Origin: Theobroma cacao
Taxonomy: Eukaryota > Streptophyta > Magnoliopsida > Malvales > Malvaceae
Length of the DNA: 64,000 nucleotides
Direction of reading: 5' to 3'
Assembly: GCF_000208745.1 (NCBI RefSeq)
Contig: NC_030851.1
Span: 4,478,269 to 4,542,268, forward strand
Positions 34,950 through 46,600 of the stretch are shown piece by piece (within the stretch, counting starts at the first letter, position 1; each line of letters opens with the position of its first letter). The notes under the pieces were generated by a model that was given only the letters and a program-made list of their open reading frames with translations, was not told the origin of the DNA and did no database searches. The position numbers were made by a program, and so were the translations under genes.

Positions 34950-37900
34950 ATGTCATCCTCCGTTTTCTCCACCGTCGGATCCTTATCTCTTTTCGCCTTC
35001 ATTGTCCTCTTTCTCTCTCCCGCATTCGCTTCCGAGTCAGACCACAAGGTAATTCTCTTCTTCGGCTCTTTTTCCTCTTATCCAACCCTAACCCTAACCC
35101 TAACAGTGACTCTTTAGATCTTGTCATTTCGGTGTAATTCTTCCTCGATTTGACTCAGATCTGTACTTTTTTGTTGTTTTTAATTTCCTTTTTATGTTAG
35201 ATTAAGTGTTGCCTTTGACTCTTGCAAATTCTTGATTTACGTGTCATTCGGGAGACTATTAATACAAAAATATTGTTACTATGTTGCCATTATCAGGTGT
35301 GAGATACAGATCTCTGATGGATAGTCTCTTAATGTAAATTGTCTATGAAATGGTCAAAAAATCTTGTTCGTGCATGACTTAATATGTAATATAAAAAATT
35401 GAATGCACACTTGAGTTTGTACCATTTCCATGTTTAATTTAGGCGTTTAAGTTACAGTTGAGGTAAGTCAGATTGTGGCAAAGCTGGCATGGAGATGTTT
35501 TGCCCTATTCCATTTCTTCATGTGCAAAATATAGATCTTAGCATTTTCCTACTTTCCGTTGGAGTAATTATTATTCTTTTTATCATTGGTTTTCAATTGA
35601 AGCTGATGGGTTTGATTGGATCTGCTCGAAAGAGTTAGATGGGTTTTGTTGCTGAATAGTTGTGGAAACTTGAGGATGTATTTGCATTCACTTACATTGG
35701 ATAATTAATATCCTTCAATTTGCCATTGTAAGAGGGTGTAAGTTGAGTATGAAGCTGTCGTAGTTGACTTTTTAAAATAGCTGGTAAAAATATCTCAGCT
35801 GTGAATCATGTGAAAGAATAATAACAATAGGTGAAGTTCCTTCTTTTTTCTTCTATCTTCATGCCTAGGTTGCAAGATGTGCATTGTTGACTAATTGTAA
35901 GATCATTCATCTCTTCAATATTTTTGGAGAGTAGATTCAGAATTCGTTTATACAATTTCTGATTGTTGATGATGAGTCAACAAACACTCTGGAGCTTGAA
36001 TAAGGAATCTGATCTGTCAAAGCATTATGGGATGGGTTAGACACTTTTTAGCTGTAACTTATAATTCTATCCCTTGTTGAATTATCTTATATGCTAGAAG
36101 TCAATTGCCAGGCGAATAGTCATACTGCCTTTTCTTCATTCATATATTTCACTATTGGTGTCTGGTAAGCTGAGCATTCGGATTTAATGGAAATTAGTTT
36201 GTTGGGGTCTAGGCTTCACAGACTTTCTCAAACTAATCATCCTGAATGCCAATCTTTCTTGAGATCAATGTTACATCATCCTATCATGTGCATTTCCTTG
36301 TATTCAAATCACATCCTCTTACTGAGAACTTAAGATTATAATTGTTCTACTTATTTGTGTTTGATGTTTAGATTTTGTGTTGTTGCATATTGTTAGATTT
36401 TTGTAATATTTTTTTTTTCGTTCTTCTCTACTTCAATAGCTATGGGTAACTTTGATCAACTCTCCTTGTGTTTTTCCTTGCAGTATCAACCAGAGGAGCC
36501 AATTACCCTATGGGTAAATAAAGTGGGTCCATACAACAATCCACAAGAAACATATAACTATTACAGCCTTCCATTTTGTCATCCGGGTGCCAATCCTGCT
36601 CACAAATGGGGTGGTCTTGGTGAGGTCCTTGGTGGAAATGAACTTATTGATAGCCAAATTGATATAAAGTTCAAAAGTACGATTTTTTTCCCTTGTTAGA
36701 CTCTTGATTTGATTGCTGTAATTTCTTTAATAATTAATTTTCCATTTTGTTTGACTTTTATATTCCTTCTTTTGCTCCTCCTTGTTTTATTCTTTGTCTG
36801 TCCAACAGAGAATGTGGAAAAAGGTTCCATTTGTCAATTGGACCTTGATGAAGCAAAGGTCAGGCAGTTCAAGGATGCTATTGAGAACAATTATTGGTTT
36901 GAATTCTTTGTGGGTATGTTTAGCTTTTCATTCTTTTATATATAAGTAGTAAGTGTGCTCAAACAGGGCTACGAAGATATTTTTACTTGACTGCTCAGTA
37001 AAGCACTGAAAGTGCCAAGCTTGAATCTCTTAGTAGAATAGATGTATTGCTTTGTTTGGTGATTGGGAATTGTGGTGGCCAGTGAAAAATCTGATGCCAT
37101 GTAGGCCATTTGTCAGAGCACTCTCCATAATGATCTTCAATGAAATGTTCTATGCATGTTGGTGTTACAAGGAAATTTATGGTGACATAATAGATGCTGA
37201 ATGTGGATAAGTTACATTTACATTACATGCATTGACTCATGTAATGAAAATAACTTTTATGCTCAATTGGGGTTTGGTGACATTGGCCTAAAAGATTTCT
37301 CCTCAGTCCTTTCTGTGATCTAAATAAATGCTGCTATTATTAATCATCAGGTTCTCAAATAATGATCACTTAATTACCTAGGAATTTCTTTTTTGCTTAA
37401 ATCAAAGAAAACAGAGGTCTCTAATCTGTGCTACGAAAATCTTATGGAGCATATCAAGTTCACATGCTTTACTGGATGCATGGCATTGGCGTTGTGGCGT
37501 TGATTGTTGCATAATGTGAGCTAGATCTACATTTGCAAATCATGTAAATAGATCCGGAGATTGTGGAGACATAGGTTCTTTCGCTTGTTCTTGTATGTTT
37601 GTTTGCAGGGTTTAAGGGATTATTTTGTCTATATGGTTTTGTTGGAGCACTTACTCTATCTTCCTTGCCTTTTTGTTGATGCCATGTATTGTGCTCTTCA
37701 CGATGCTGAAAGTTCAGATGATCTGCCTTTGTGGGGTATGCATTAATCCACTTCCTTCTCATTTTATCTAGTCTGCTGATCCTTTTATAGCTCTTTACTG
37801 AAGAATTTATCTTTAACTTTTTAGGCTTTATTGGTGAGCTTCATCCTGATAAGAACAGTGATAATGGAAAGCAAGTACTCAACACACATAAGAATATCGT

Positions 37901-40900
37901 TATTAAATACAATAATGATCAGGTTTGTGGTTTCTGACATACATATGACTTTAATTCCATATTTTGGAATCTGCTGTTGTTATTGACCACACTGCTATCT
38001 TGCAGATTATTCATGTCAATCTCACTCAGGACGGTCCAAAACCACTGGAAGCAGGGAGAATGTTGGACATGACATACTCCATCAAATGGATTCCAACTAA
38101 TGTCACCTTTGCTCGTCGCTTTGATGTTTATTTGGACTACCCTTTCTTTGAGCACCAGGTAAGTGGCATTGTTGGTGATTTTTGTCCTCTTAATGAGATT
38201 CTTTTTTGGTACTTCTGCAACAAAATATTTCATTTATCTTTACAAATCTGGCATTAGGTTGATCTGTTTTCTTTAATTTTCCAAGAGTTTAAAATACAAG
38301 TTGCAATATGCAGATCCATTGGTTCTCTGTTTTCAATTCATTCATGATGGTTATCTTCCTCACTGGTTTGGTGTCAATGATCTTGATGCGAACTCTGAGA
38401 AATGACTATGCAAAGTACGCTCGGGAAGATGATGATCTGGAAACTTTGGTGATAATTCATGGACCCTTTCTTTTTTTCTGTTATTTAAGGAAATTTCTGT
38501 TTTCTGAAAATTCATTTTCTCCTTGCAATTTTACCTATGTTCTCAGGAAAGGGATGTGAGTGAAGAGTCTGGTTGGAAACTTGTCCATGGTGATGTTTTC
38601 CGGCCTCCTCGCACTTTGGTTCTGCTTTCTGCTGTTGTTGGCACAGGTGCTCAGCTAGCATTGCTTGTTCTCCTTGTCATCTTATTGGCAATTGTGGGAA
38701 CGCTGTATGTCGGGTATGTTGAGAAGCTAGTATGAAATACAAAATTTGTGAGAGCTGTGAACATATTTATTTTTGTTGCCTGTCTTAGACACCACTTATT
38801 TGCACATAAAGTCAAGCATAAATGCATGGAGCTCTCCGTGGGATTCCCCTTCATGCTTCTATTTTATGAGCTTTTCCTTTGTAGAGCATTGTCAATTTTG
38901 ACCATAGTGTTTTCTCTTTCCCCTCATTTTTAATTCATTTTGGTGAACCACATTGTTAGTTGGTTCTGGCATTTCATCTTTCAGCTTTTTGAGTACTAGT
39001 TATCTCATATACTAATTATTCGACAGGAGAGGAGCAATTGTCACAACTTTTATACTGTGTTACGCTTTTACATCATTCATTTCTGGTTATGTGAGTGGTG
39101 GAATGTACTCACGCAATGGGGGTATGGGCTATTTTATCCCTTAGCCATTCTTGCTTGCATTTGTTTCCTCTCCTTGTGGATCCTTCATTCTATAAAAGTT
39201 GGGTTTTGTTGGTTTTGGCAGGTAAAAATTGGATAAAATCAATGATCCTTACGGCATCCCTGTTCCCTTTTATGTGCTTTGGGATTGGATTCATCTTGAA
39301 CACAATTGCTATATTCTATGGATCTCTAGCAGCTATTCCTTTTGGTACAATGGTGGTTGTTTTCGTTATTTGGGCTTTCATTTCATTCCCCCTGGCTCTT
39401 CTTGGTACAGTTGTTGGAAGAAACTGGAGTGGTGCTCCAAATAATCCGTGCCGTGTGAAGACCATTCCTCGCCCAATTCCAGAGAAGAAATGGTATCTTA
39501 CACCCTCTGTGGTCTCTATGATGGGAGGACTTCTGCCGTTTGGCAGCATATTCATTGAAATGTATTTTGTCTTCACATCCTTCTGGAACTACAAGGTGAA
39601 ATTCTTTTTCCTAGGTTTTAATTGTTTGATGATGAACTAAGCAAAGATCATTCTTGGAGATTGAATTGCATTTGCTTTTTGTATACCAAATAGTATGGTT
39701 GATGATTTGCCTGGTTATGGGAGCCATAAATGATTTGGATATATGTTGTTTACTGACATATAGGAGTTGTTCTTACTCCTTTTTGCTAGGTTCATGTGTA
39801 CCTATGTCTTGACTGTATGGGGACTGCCTTAATGCATAAATATACATCTAATGTGTGTGCAAATTATTTACTATCTGAAAAAAATCAAACATAAACCCAT
39901 TTAAACTGTTGGAGTGGCCTTTCACTCTTTTTTATGGTAGTGACTTACTGTAGTGTTTAGCATATTGCAACTGTATTAAAAAGGGAATGGAAATTTATAG
40001 GCAAGTAGATACTGGATTATTTTACTCCAACTTAGACAACTTTTGTGAGTGATAAATGTTATACAAAGGGAAATTAACTAAATGTTATTTTACTCTTATG
40101 TACTTATGACTACTAGAACACAGTCTTCTTTTCTTTTCTAGTAATTTCAGACGCAATATACTTATATTTCCTTTGTGTTTTGCAGGTTTATTATGTCTAT
40201 GGTTTTATGCTGCTGGTCTTTTTGATTCTCATCATTGTAACCATTTGTGTGACAATTGTGGGGACATATTTCTTACTAAATGCTGAAAACTATCACTGGC
40301 AGTGGACGTCATTCTTCTCTGCTGCCTCAACAGCAGTCTATGTGTATTTGTACTCCATATACTACTACTACGTGAAAACCAAGATGTCAGGCTTCTTCCA
40401 GACCAGCTTCTACTTTGGATACACTTTGATGTTTTGTCTTGGTTTGGGAATCCTCTGCGGTGAGTTTTGAAATATATAAAATTATAAATAATCTATCCTA
40501 TTTGAAAATAAGGTTATCCAGCCTTTTTATGTGCTCAGTCTGTTAGGCATTTTCTCTTATGGCTTTCTTTGATGGAACACTGAGTATTTCCTTAGTCTTT
40601 TAATGCGTCTCTCTACTTGGCATCTTTCCTGAAATATTCTGGATTGTTTTCCTTGATTGGAAATTTGGACATTTTTGCAGACCTAGTTGGATGTGTTGAA
40701 ATGTCCGTAGATTATACTGGATTTTTCGAAACACCGTGCATTTTCGCTCTCTTTTCTGTTGAAGGGGGTTGGGCGGTGGTGTTGTTAAAAGAACCATTGT
40801 TGCTTGTTTATTCTCTGGTGCTGTTTATCTCTGTTTGTTTTTGGCAGATACTAGGAGTTTATGGCTTTGGCTAATAGCATCATTTTGTTTCTGCTCATGC

Positions 40901-40997
40901 TCATGTGTTACTTTCCTTTCGATGTGCAGGAGCTGTTGGTTATCTTGGTTCTAACTTGTTCGTAAGGAGGATCTACAGAAACATTAAGTGTGACTAG
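34950..40997 (+). CDS. TMN1: Transmembrane 9 superfamily (nonaspanin) protein, TMN1/EMP-like
   Basis: Twelve exons (34950-35048, 36484-36676, 36809-36913, 37718-37735, 37825-37922, 38006-38158, 38314-38448, 38547-38713, 39027-39121, 39222-39595, 40186-40459 and 40930-40997) give 592 residues. One exon is only 18 bases long; its inclusion restores VDDLPLWGF. A signal peptide ends near AFA (about residue 27). A lumenal domain starting with [18 protein letters not shown] follows, then nine hydrophobic segments. The protein ends IKCD, which fits the KXD/E signal that holds this family in the Golgi through COPI. It matches Arabidopsis TMN1 (At1g10950) almost throughout, as I recall that sequence. 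The members are Golgi or endomembrane proteins whose activity is not settled. The first intron is 1.4 kb and carries a telomere-like repeat near its 5' end. Confidence 0.94.
35084..35104. repeat. Short telomere-like repeat (AACCCT)3AAC in TMN1 intron 1
   Basis: Three perfect units of AACCCT plus AAC lie 36 bases after the first donor site. This is the TTAGGG type, not the TTTAGGG repeat of most plant telomeres. It overlaps the telobox core that stimulates transcription near the 5' end of many plant genes. Confidence 0.8.
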
Positions 40998-42332
40998 AAC
41001 TATGCTGTTGGAAAGTAGAACCATCAGTGCTTCCCTGAGCATTTTTAGTTGTCTGAGGCAATAAATGTTGAAGAGGAAGCTTATGGTCAGGTATGGGGGA
41101 CCCCGTAAAGCCTACAGATGAAATCACAGGGTTTGACGGTAAGGATTTATTCTTGGTTCTGTGGACTAGGGGAAGCCCTGAGATTTTTGTTTTTGCCTTT
41201 CTTTTACCCGGCTGTAATTGGAAGCCCTGATTTAGAATCCAGATATTGTTTTATAATTCAGAAGCTAGCTAAAATATTAGACTCGTGTCATTTGTTATAC
41301 TTTTGTTATACTTCTGTCCTTGACCCCTTTGCATATAGATGTCCCTGTGTAAGAACTGATGGCTAAATTCCCTTCGGATTTGTTGTCCTATTTGCACTTT
41401 TTTTTTGGGGGGGAGAAGGATCAACTTATCAAGGAAATCAGTAAATGGGTGTTCGTTTTCTTCTCTTTCTTTTTTATTATGTTCATACTGCAGTACTATT
41501 TGGCTCACTGTTTCTCGTTCCTATTTTTTGAGGTGCATGTTAAATCTTTCAATCGCGGCCAAACTGCCGACCTACTTCTCACCCAGAAAAAAAGGAAAAA
41601 AAAAAAGTCCTGGTATTAAGAGAAGAAAGAATAAAGGTTCTGTTACTTACCGAGATTTGGAGATTGAAGGAAGCCAAATGATAGCTTTAAATTAAAAAAA
41701 AAAAAAAAGCAGATTACAATGGAAATTAGTTCAATTGCTTCTGCGATAATACTGCAAGTTTATATTTTACAAGGGAAGTTGAACGGAAACATAGATGCAC
41801 GGGACAAACTGTTACATGAATTTGTGGTTTGGTTTGAGTTCGTGTTATGCGCTAGGAACTTTTTGTCTTACTATCGATTTATCGATATATTAAAACTGCT
41901 AGAAACTGAAGGATGGAGAAAGATGGTGTGCGGTTGTGACTTGTGTAGCAATTAACATACTAAATTTGACGTGTGCCTTTTGCCAGGGGGCGCATCAGTT
42001 GTCTGGAAACGTTCAAACTGATTGCACATTTTGACGTACGCATTGCCTGATTTGCTCCATAATCTTGTGGTAATCGACATTTTGGGCTCGGAAATTTAAA
42101 AAAAAAAAAAAAAATGAACTTTGTTGTTTCTGTGGGCTCAGTGTTTCGTCGAGGAGACCTTGGTACCCATTCGTATTTTGTACTTTTTAAGTAGAGCCAT
42201 AAAAAACCGATGGTTCTCTTCGACTAAATGCCAAGGGAAATATCGTAAGAGGATTGTGGCAGCCACATTCACCAATTAATAGGTGAACCTTTTGTGGTGA
42301 TGATATAAAGATAATGCGAGCCACGGTGGTTC
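40998..42332. other. TMN1 3' UTR and upstream region of ferredoxin
   Basis: The TMN1 3' UTR probably extends to about 41340. The rest has G and A homopolymer runs (for example about 41401-41418, 41581-41610, 41695-41708 and 42098-42114) and no coding signal. The open frames at 41359-41955 are short and low-complexity. Confidence 0.5.
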
Positions 42333-42342
42333 GCCACGTGGC
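42333..42342. promoter_or_regulatory. Palindromic G-box in the ferredoxin promoter
   Basis: GCCACGTGGC is a perfect 10-base palindrome, 157 bases before the ferredoxin ATG. It contains the CACGTG core bound by bZIP and bHLH (HY5/PIF) factors. GATA-type motifs (GATAAT at 42310-42315, GATAGG at 42345-42350) lie beside it. G-box plus GATA/I-box pairs are typical of light-regulated photosynthesis genes. Confidence 0.55.
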
Positions 42343-42499
42343 AGATAGGACTCATTGCCACTTCATCCACTCCTTTTCCTAGCCACACTTTCTCCGCAAT
42401 CCTACCCGTTATTAGCACACCTGCTCTCTCAACATCCTTTAGCCTGCCATTGCATATCATTAGCTCAATACTCTCTACCCCTTCCCCATCACACTGAAA

Positions 42500-42931
42500 A
42501 TGGCCTCCACCGCCACTCTCTCCAGCGCCATGGTCAGCACCTCCTTTGTCCGCCGCCAGCCGGTGACAAGCCTACGCTCCCTTCCTACCTTTAGGCAGGC
42601 TCTTTTTGGCCTAAAAGCCCAGAGAGGGGGCCGACTTACCATGGCTGCATACAAAGTAACTCTCCTCACTCCTGAAGGACCTTTAGAATTTGAGTGCCCA
42701 GACGACGTATACATTCTTGACCAAGCCGAGGAAGAGGGTATTGATATTCCATACTCATGCAGGGCTGGTTCTTGCTCTTCATGCACTGGAAAGGTTACAA
42801 AAGGTTCTGTGGATCAGTCTGACGGTAGCTTCCTCGATGATGAGCAGATGGATTCTGGTTTTGTTCTCACTTGTGTCGCTTACCCCACGAGTGATGTTGT
42901 CATCGAGACACACAAGGAGGACGATCTCTAA
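42500..42931 (+). CDS. Plant-type [2Fe-2S] ferredoxin, chloroplastic
   Basis: A single uninterrupted exon of 143 residues, as is usual for plant ferredoxin genes. Residues 1-48 form a Ser/Thr/Arg-rich chloroplast transit peptide; the mature protein probably starts at [10 protein letters not shown] (49). The cluster ligands are Cys87, Cys92, Cys95 and Cys125, with the classic CX4CX2CX29C spacing. The C-terminus ETHKEDDL is close to the usual EThkEeeL form that contacts FNR. It carries electrons from photosystem I to FNR, thioredoxin reductase and nitrite and sulfite assimilation. Ferredoxins of the leaf type usually have SSCAGKV; here it is SSCTGKV, a mild difference. Position between TMN1 and MLO4 suggests orthology to FD1 (FD2 is its duplicate). 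Confidence 0.96.
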   Translation: MASTATLSSAMVSTSFVRRQPVTSLRSLPTFRQALFGLKAQRGGRLTMAAYKVTLLTPEGPLEFECPDDVYILDQAEEEGIDIPYSCRAGSCSSCTGKVTKGSVDQSDGSFLDDEQMDSGFVLTCVAYPTSDVVIETHKEDDL

Positions 42932-43652
42932 ATTTAAAGTGGTTTACCAATTACTATCCTTCGCCTTCTTCCTAATTTATTGTCTGTTACTTTTAGGTTG
43001 GTTGGCTTAGTGTAATGGTCAAAGGGTTGTCACTGTCATGTCCCTGAACGAGTTACAACATGTTGTAAGGTTTTTGTTCATTTGTGGTAACGTATGAAAT
43101 TGTTGTAGCCTTAATTATCTTAAATGTTTTGCTGAGGATCTTTTTGTTCTCTCTCGCTCTCTGTTTGTGTATTATTATGCAGACTGGATTAGTTTTATGA
43201 ATAATGTAGACTAGTAGTGAGCAAATCAGGTTCACACGTAAAACAAATGGATACTTCAACTGACCATTTACTTAGAGAAATTACCAGTCAAGATGTTATA
43301 GAGGGATCAACTGGTTTTCTTGGAACGCCGGATTTTCGGAGTCATGGTTGTTGGATATACTCTGTATGAGCAAAAGCATTGAGAATATTTTTTGTTAATT
43401 GCGGGTGAGTTACTGCTATAAAGCTTTCCTGGTGAAAAGAAAACGCCCAAAGCTGTATAGCCATCATAACTCTTTTCTGTGCTCAAGCAAGTTTGTTAAT
43501 TACTTGAAGCAAGATTTGTTCACTATCTGATACTATTTAATTAGCTTTTTGTAGATCCATCAAAATCTAAACACACGTTTCGCTAAATATAAGGTTATAA
43601 AAAAGCAAAAGGTAATAGAAAAATGAAAACTGAACTATGTAAGATAGACCAT
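42932..43652. other. Convergent region between ferredoxin and MLO4
   Basis: This contains the ferredoxin 3' UTR (to about 43200) and the MLO4 3' UTR. No coding signal was seen on either strand. Confidence 0.55.
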
Positions 43653-46600
43653 TCAGGTCCTTTGAAACAACTCATACAGAGTGTCAACCTTCTCTTCTTC
43701 TGCAATGTCATCATTCTCGTCTTCATCAATGGTCAGAGGCTGTGATGCATTGATGCTTATAGACTCGGATAAATAGTCCGCCACCCGTGATGAGTATTCA
43801 CCTTGGGTACGGTTGGAAGTCCCAAGAATGGCCTCTGCTTGTTCTGAGGATGTTATAGTTACTTGATTTAGTGACTCCATGGAAGAGCTTCTGGATAAAG
43901 TGCCGGATGCAACTGTGATTTCATCCCTCTCATCATCAACTACTGATTCCAGTGAACACACTGATCTTGCGGTATGCGAGTGCACAGATTCACGTTTAGA
44001 CTTCTCTTTTACTCTTTTACACCAACTATGAAGTGATTCTCTTACACTCTCAGTAACTAAGGCTTTCTTACATCGGGATCCCATCTGAAAGCACCAACAA
44101 GAGTTGAAATGTTAGCATATCATACAGTGCAAAGTAAGCATGTTTACTCTTTTTGTAATGCTAATGCAAGAGCCAAAGTAAAGCTTATTGGTGAAGCAAA
44201 AATTGTGAAAGATAACACTGGAGAGTAGGGGGTGAAGAACTTCCAGATTTAGTTAGAAAAGCTTTGAGATTACATTAAAAGAATCATCTCTTTCATTTAA
44301 GTTTCCATAAAGAGACGCATGCACTAAGGAATACTTGTCCAAGTTCCTTATCCGGTTCATACAAGCAAACATGACAAATGGTGCAAACATAATGAAAAAT
44401 TTAAACTTGTATGTGTTAAAGACAGGGAAAAACCTGTGAAACAATTACATTCAGGGGCACTGTGATATAGCTACACCAGAACTGAACAAGAACCCTGCAT
44501 ATACCGCAATTAAAACCACATTATAGTCAAAATATTTTCATGCTTTTCATTAAAGAAGTTTTTGCATTGAAGCTCTCTAATTAAAAGTAAACGTACCCAG
44601 AAACTAGGCGGAAGACTATCATAAAATGATTATTCATGAAGCATGACCTCTGCTTAAGTCCCCACTAAACAAATGGAGAAAAGGAAAATAAGCCATCTTC
44701 TCAAAATAACTGAAAAGAAGAAGAAGGTGCTGTTGCAAATTGCATGCAACAATCTATTTTTTGTGCATGTAATGCAAGCAGGCAGCACAAAGAGATAGAG
44801 AGGTAAATCTTACCAATGACCAGATAAAGGTTGCCATCTCAAAGGCATTCTGCATGAACAAGAAATAATCAGATATAAATACTAACCTGAATCACATGAG
44901 AGACATAACATGTAAAGTGTAGATTTTACCTGAAAAATGATAAACTGTATCAACCTGAGTAATATCTCTGGTTTTCCAAACCAAAACAAATCATCGCGTG
45001 GTTTGACTTGAGCTCCAGTAGGTGGACCAGTTTGTTCCTTAATTTCAAGTGCTAATGAGGAAACAACATGCTGAAGTTTTGTCCCGACCAGCATCACAAG
45101 CTTTGACATGTGAAACAATTTTGTAAGACAAACATTCAGCTAATTGATCCTCTTTCATTGATTAAAATTAATTAAGAATTTCTGTCTTTCTCTCTGAATA
45201 ATTTGCCAGCAGGAGTCAGTGTACTTACAATAGCAGGGATGAAAGAGAGCCAGAAGTAAATATTTAGCCCTGTAGCACATAAGGCGAAAATAAAGATGGA
45301 TCAGTGTGTACTGAATCTGGTTACACTCATAGACAATCTTGAAATATTGACAACCAACTTGCACCTTATCTTATTATCAGAAAATTTCTTTGACTCAATA
45401 GGCTTTTTTCACCATAATTTTTTGTTTTCTCAAGGATGCAAAACAGGACAGAGGACAACTTTAATGATCAAGGGGGTGCACATTTCTCTTTGCTCCTAGT
45501 CTGATGTTTTTATAAAGAATTCATGGGGTCAGGGGAATTTGTCCTCTCTCAATCTGCCTTTGTTTATCTTATGAGCTTGGGAATCCAAAGAAGTAAAACC
45601 AAAACATAAAAAGGAGCAATAAAAAATGCATTGCATGTTAAAATGACTAGTTACCGTGAATATTTACAAAGATGCAAGCTATAGCATATCCCCAAAGCGG
45701 CCAGCTGCAAAATCAAAATCTCAGTTACAATTGATTTTTATCAGAAATTGTAGAGTTATTGACAACTGTCTTATGAACATCATCAAAATCAGCAACCTGC
45801 ATTGTAAGTAAAATATGATCCAGAAAGAGCAGTAGTTGTGGTTCATTTGTTATTTTCATTCATATTTTTACCTTCTTTCTCCAGCCTGTATGACAACTAT
45901 CTTCCTCCCTCGTTCTAGTATATCATTTTGATTTTCTGTTCTGATCTTCTCATTTATAATAACAAATCAACACAACAGCATATACATTATTCATAGCACG
46001 CATTTCGTCTTCTTCTTGAAAAGAACTAGGTTATTCATATAGCAGTATTATGAAATTAGGTGAAATAATTTCACTGAACAGCTTTCTGAAAGAAATATAG
46101 AAAACTTGCTCGAATTTATGTTTTCCATGGAATGCTTTCCTTGATTTGTTCTGATATGCTCAGCTTCTTTAATAAATTAATCCTCTCACTATCTTCACAA
46201 TTTTACCATGTAACTTAATCAATGGGAATTATATAAAACCAAATCATAGGACATAGGTTCGAAATTGAAATCCAATTTGTATGAGTACTTACCTAATACC
46301 AAGAATGCCATGGAACTCATCTTCCATGCTTCGAACCATATATTTATGGAAATTATAAGAAAGTGGTAGCTTGTGCTTCTGGAAAGTCAATAAGAAAAAC
46401 AAGCGAATGTGCAACTTAAAATTTATTACAAGAACCATCCAATAGCAAACCAGCAAAGTGAGAAAAATAGGTAACCAAGGGATATTAGATACCCACGGTA
46501 ATGAAACCCAGACGTAATGCCAGGTAATCTGACTTCTTTATAGAGCTCCTAAATTGTCGTAGAAAGCAAAGCTGCATGTACAGACCACAAAACCAATTAC

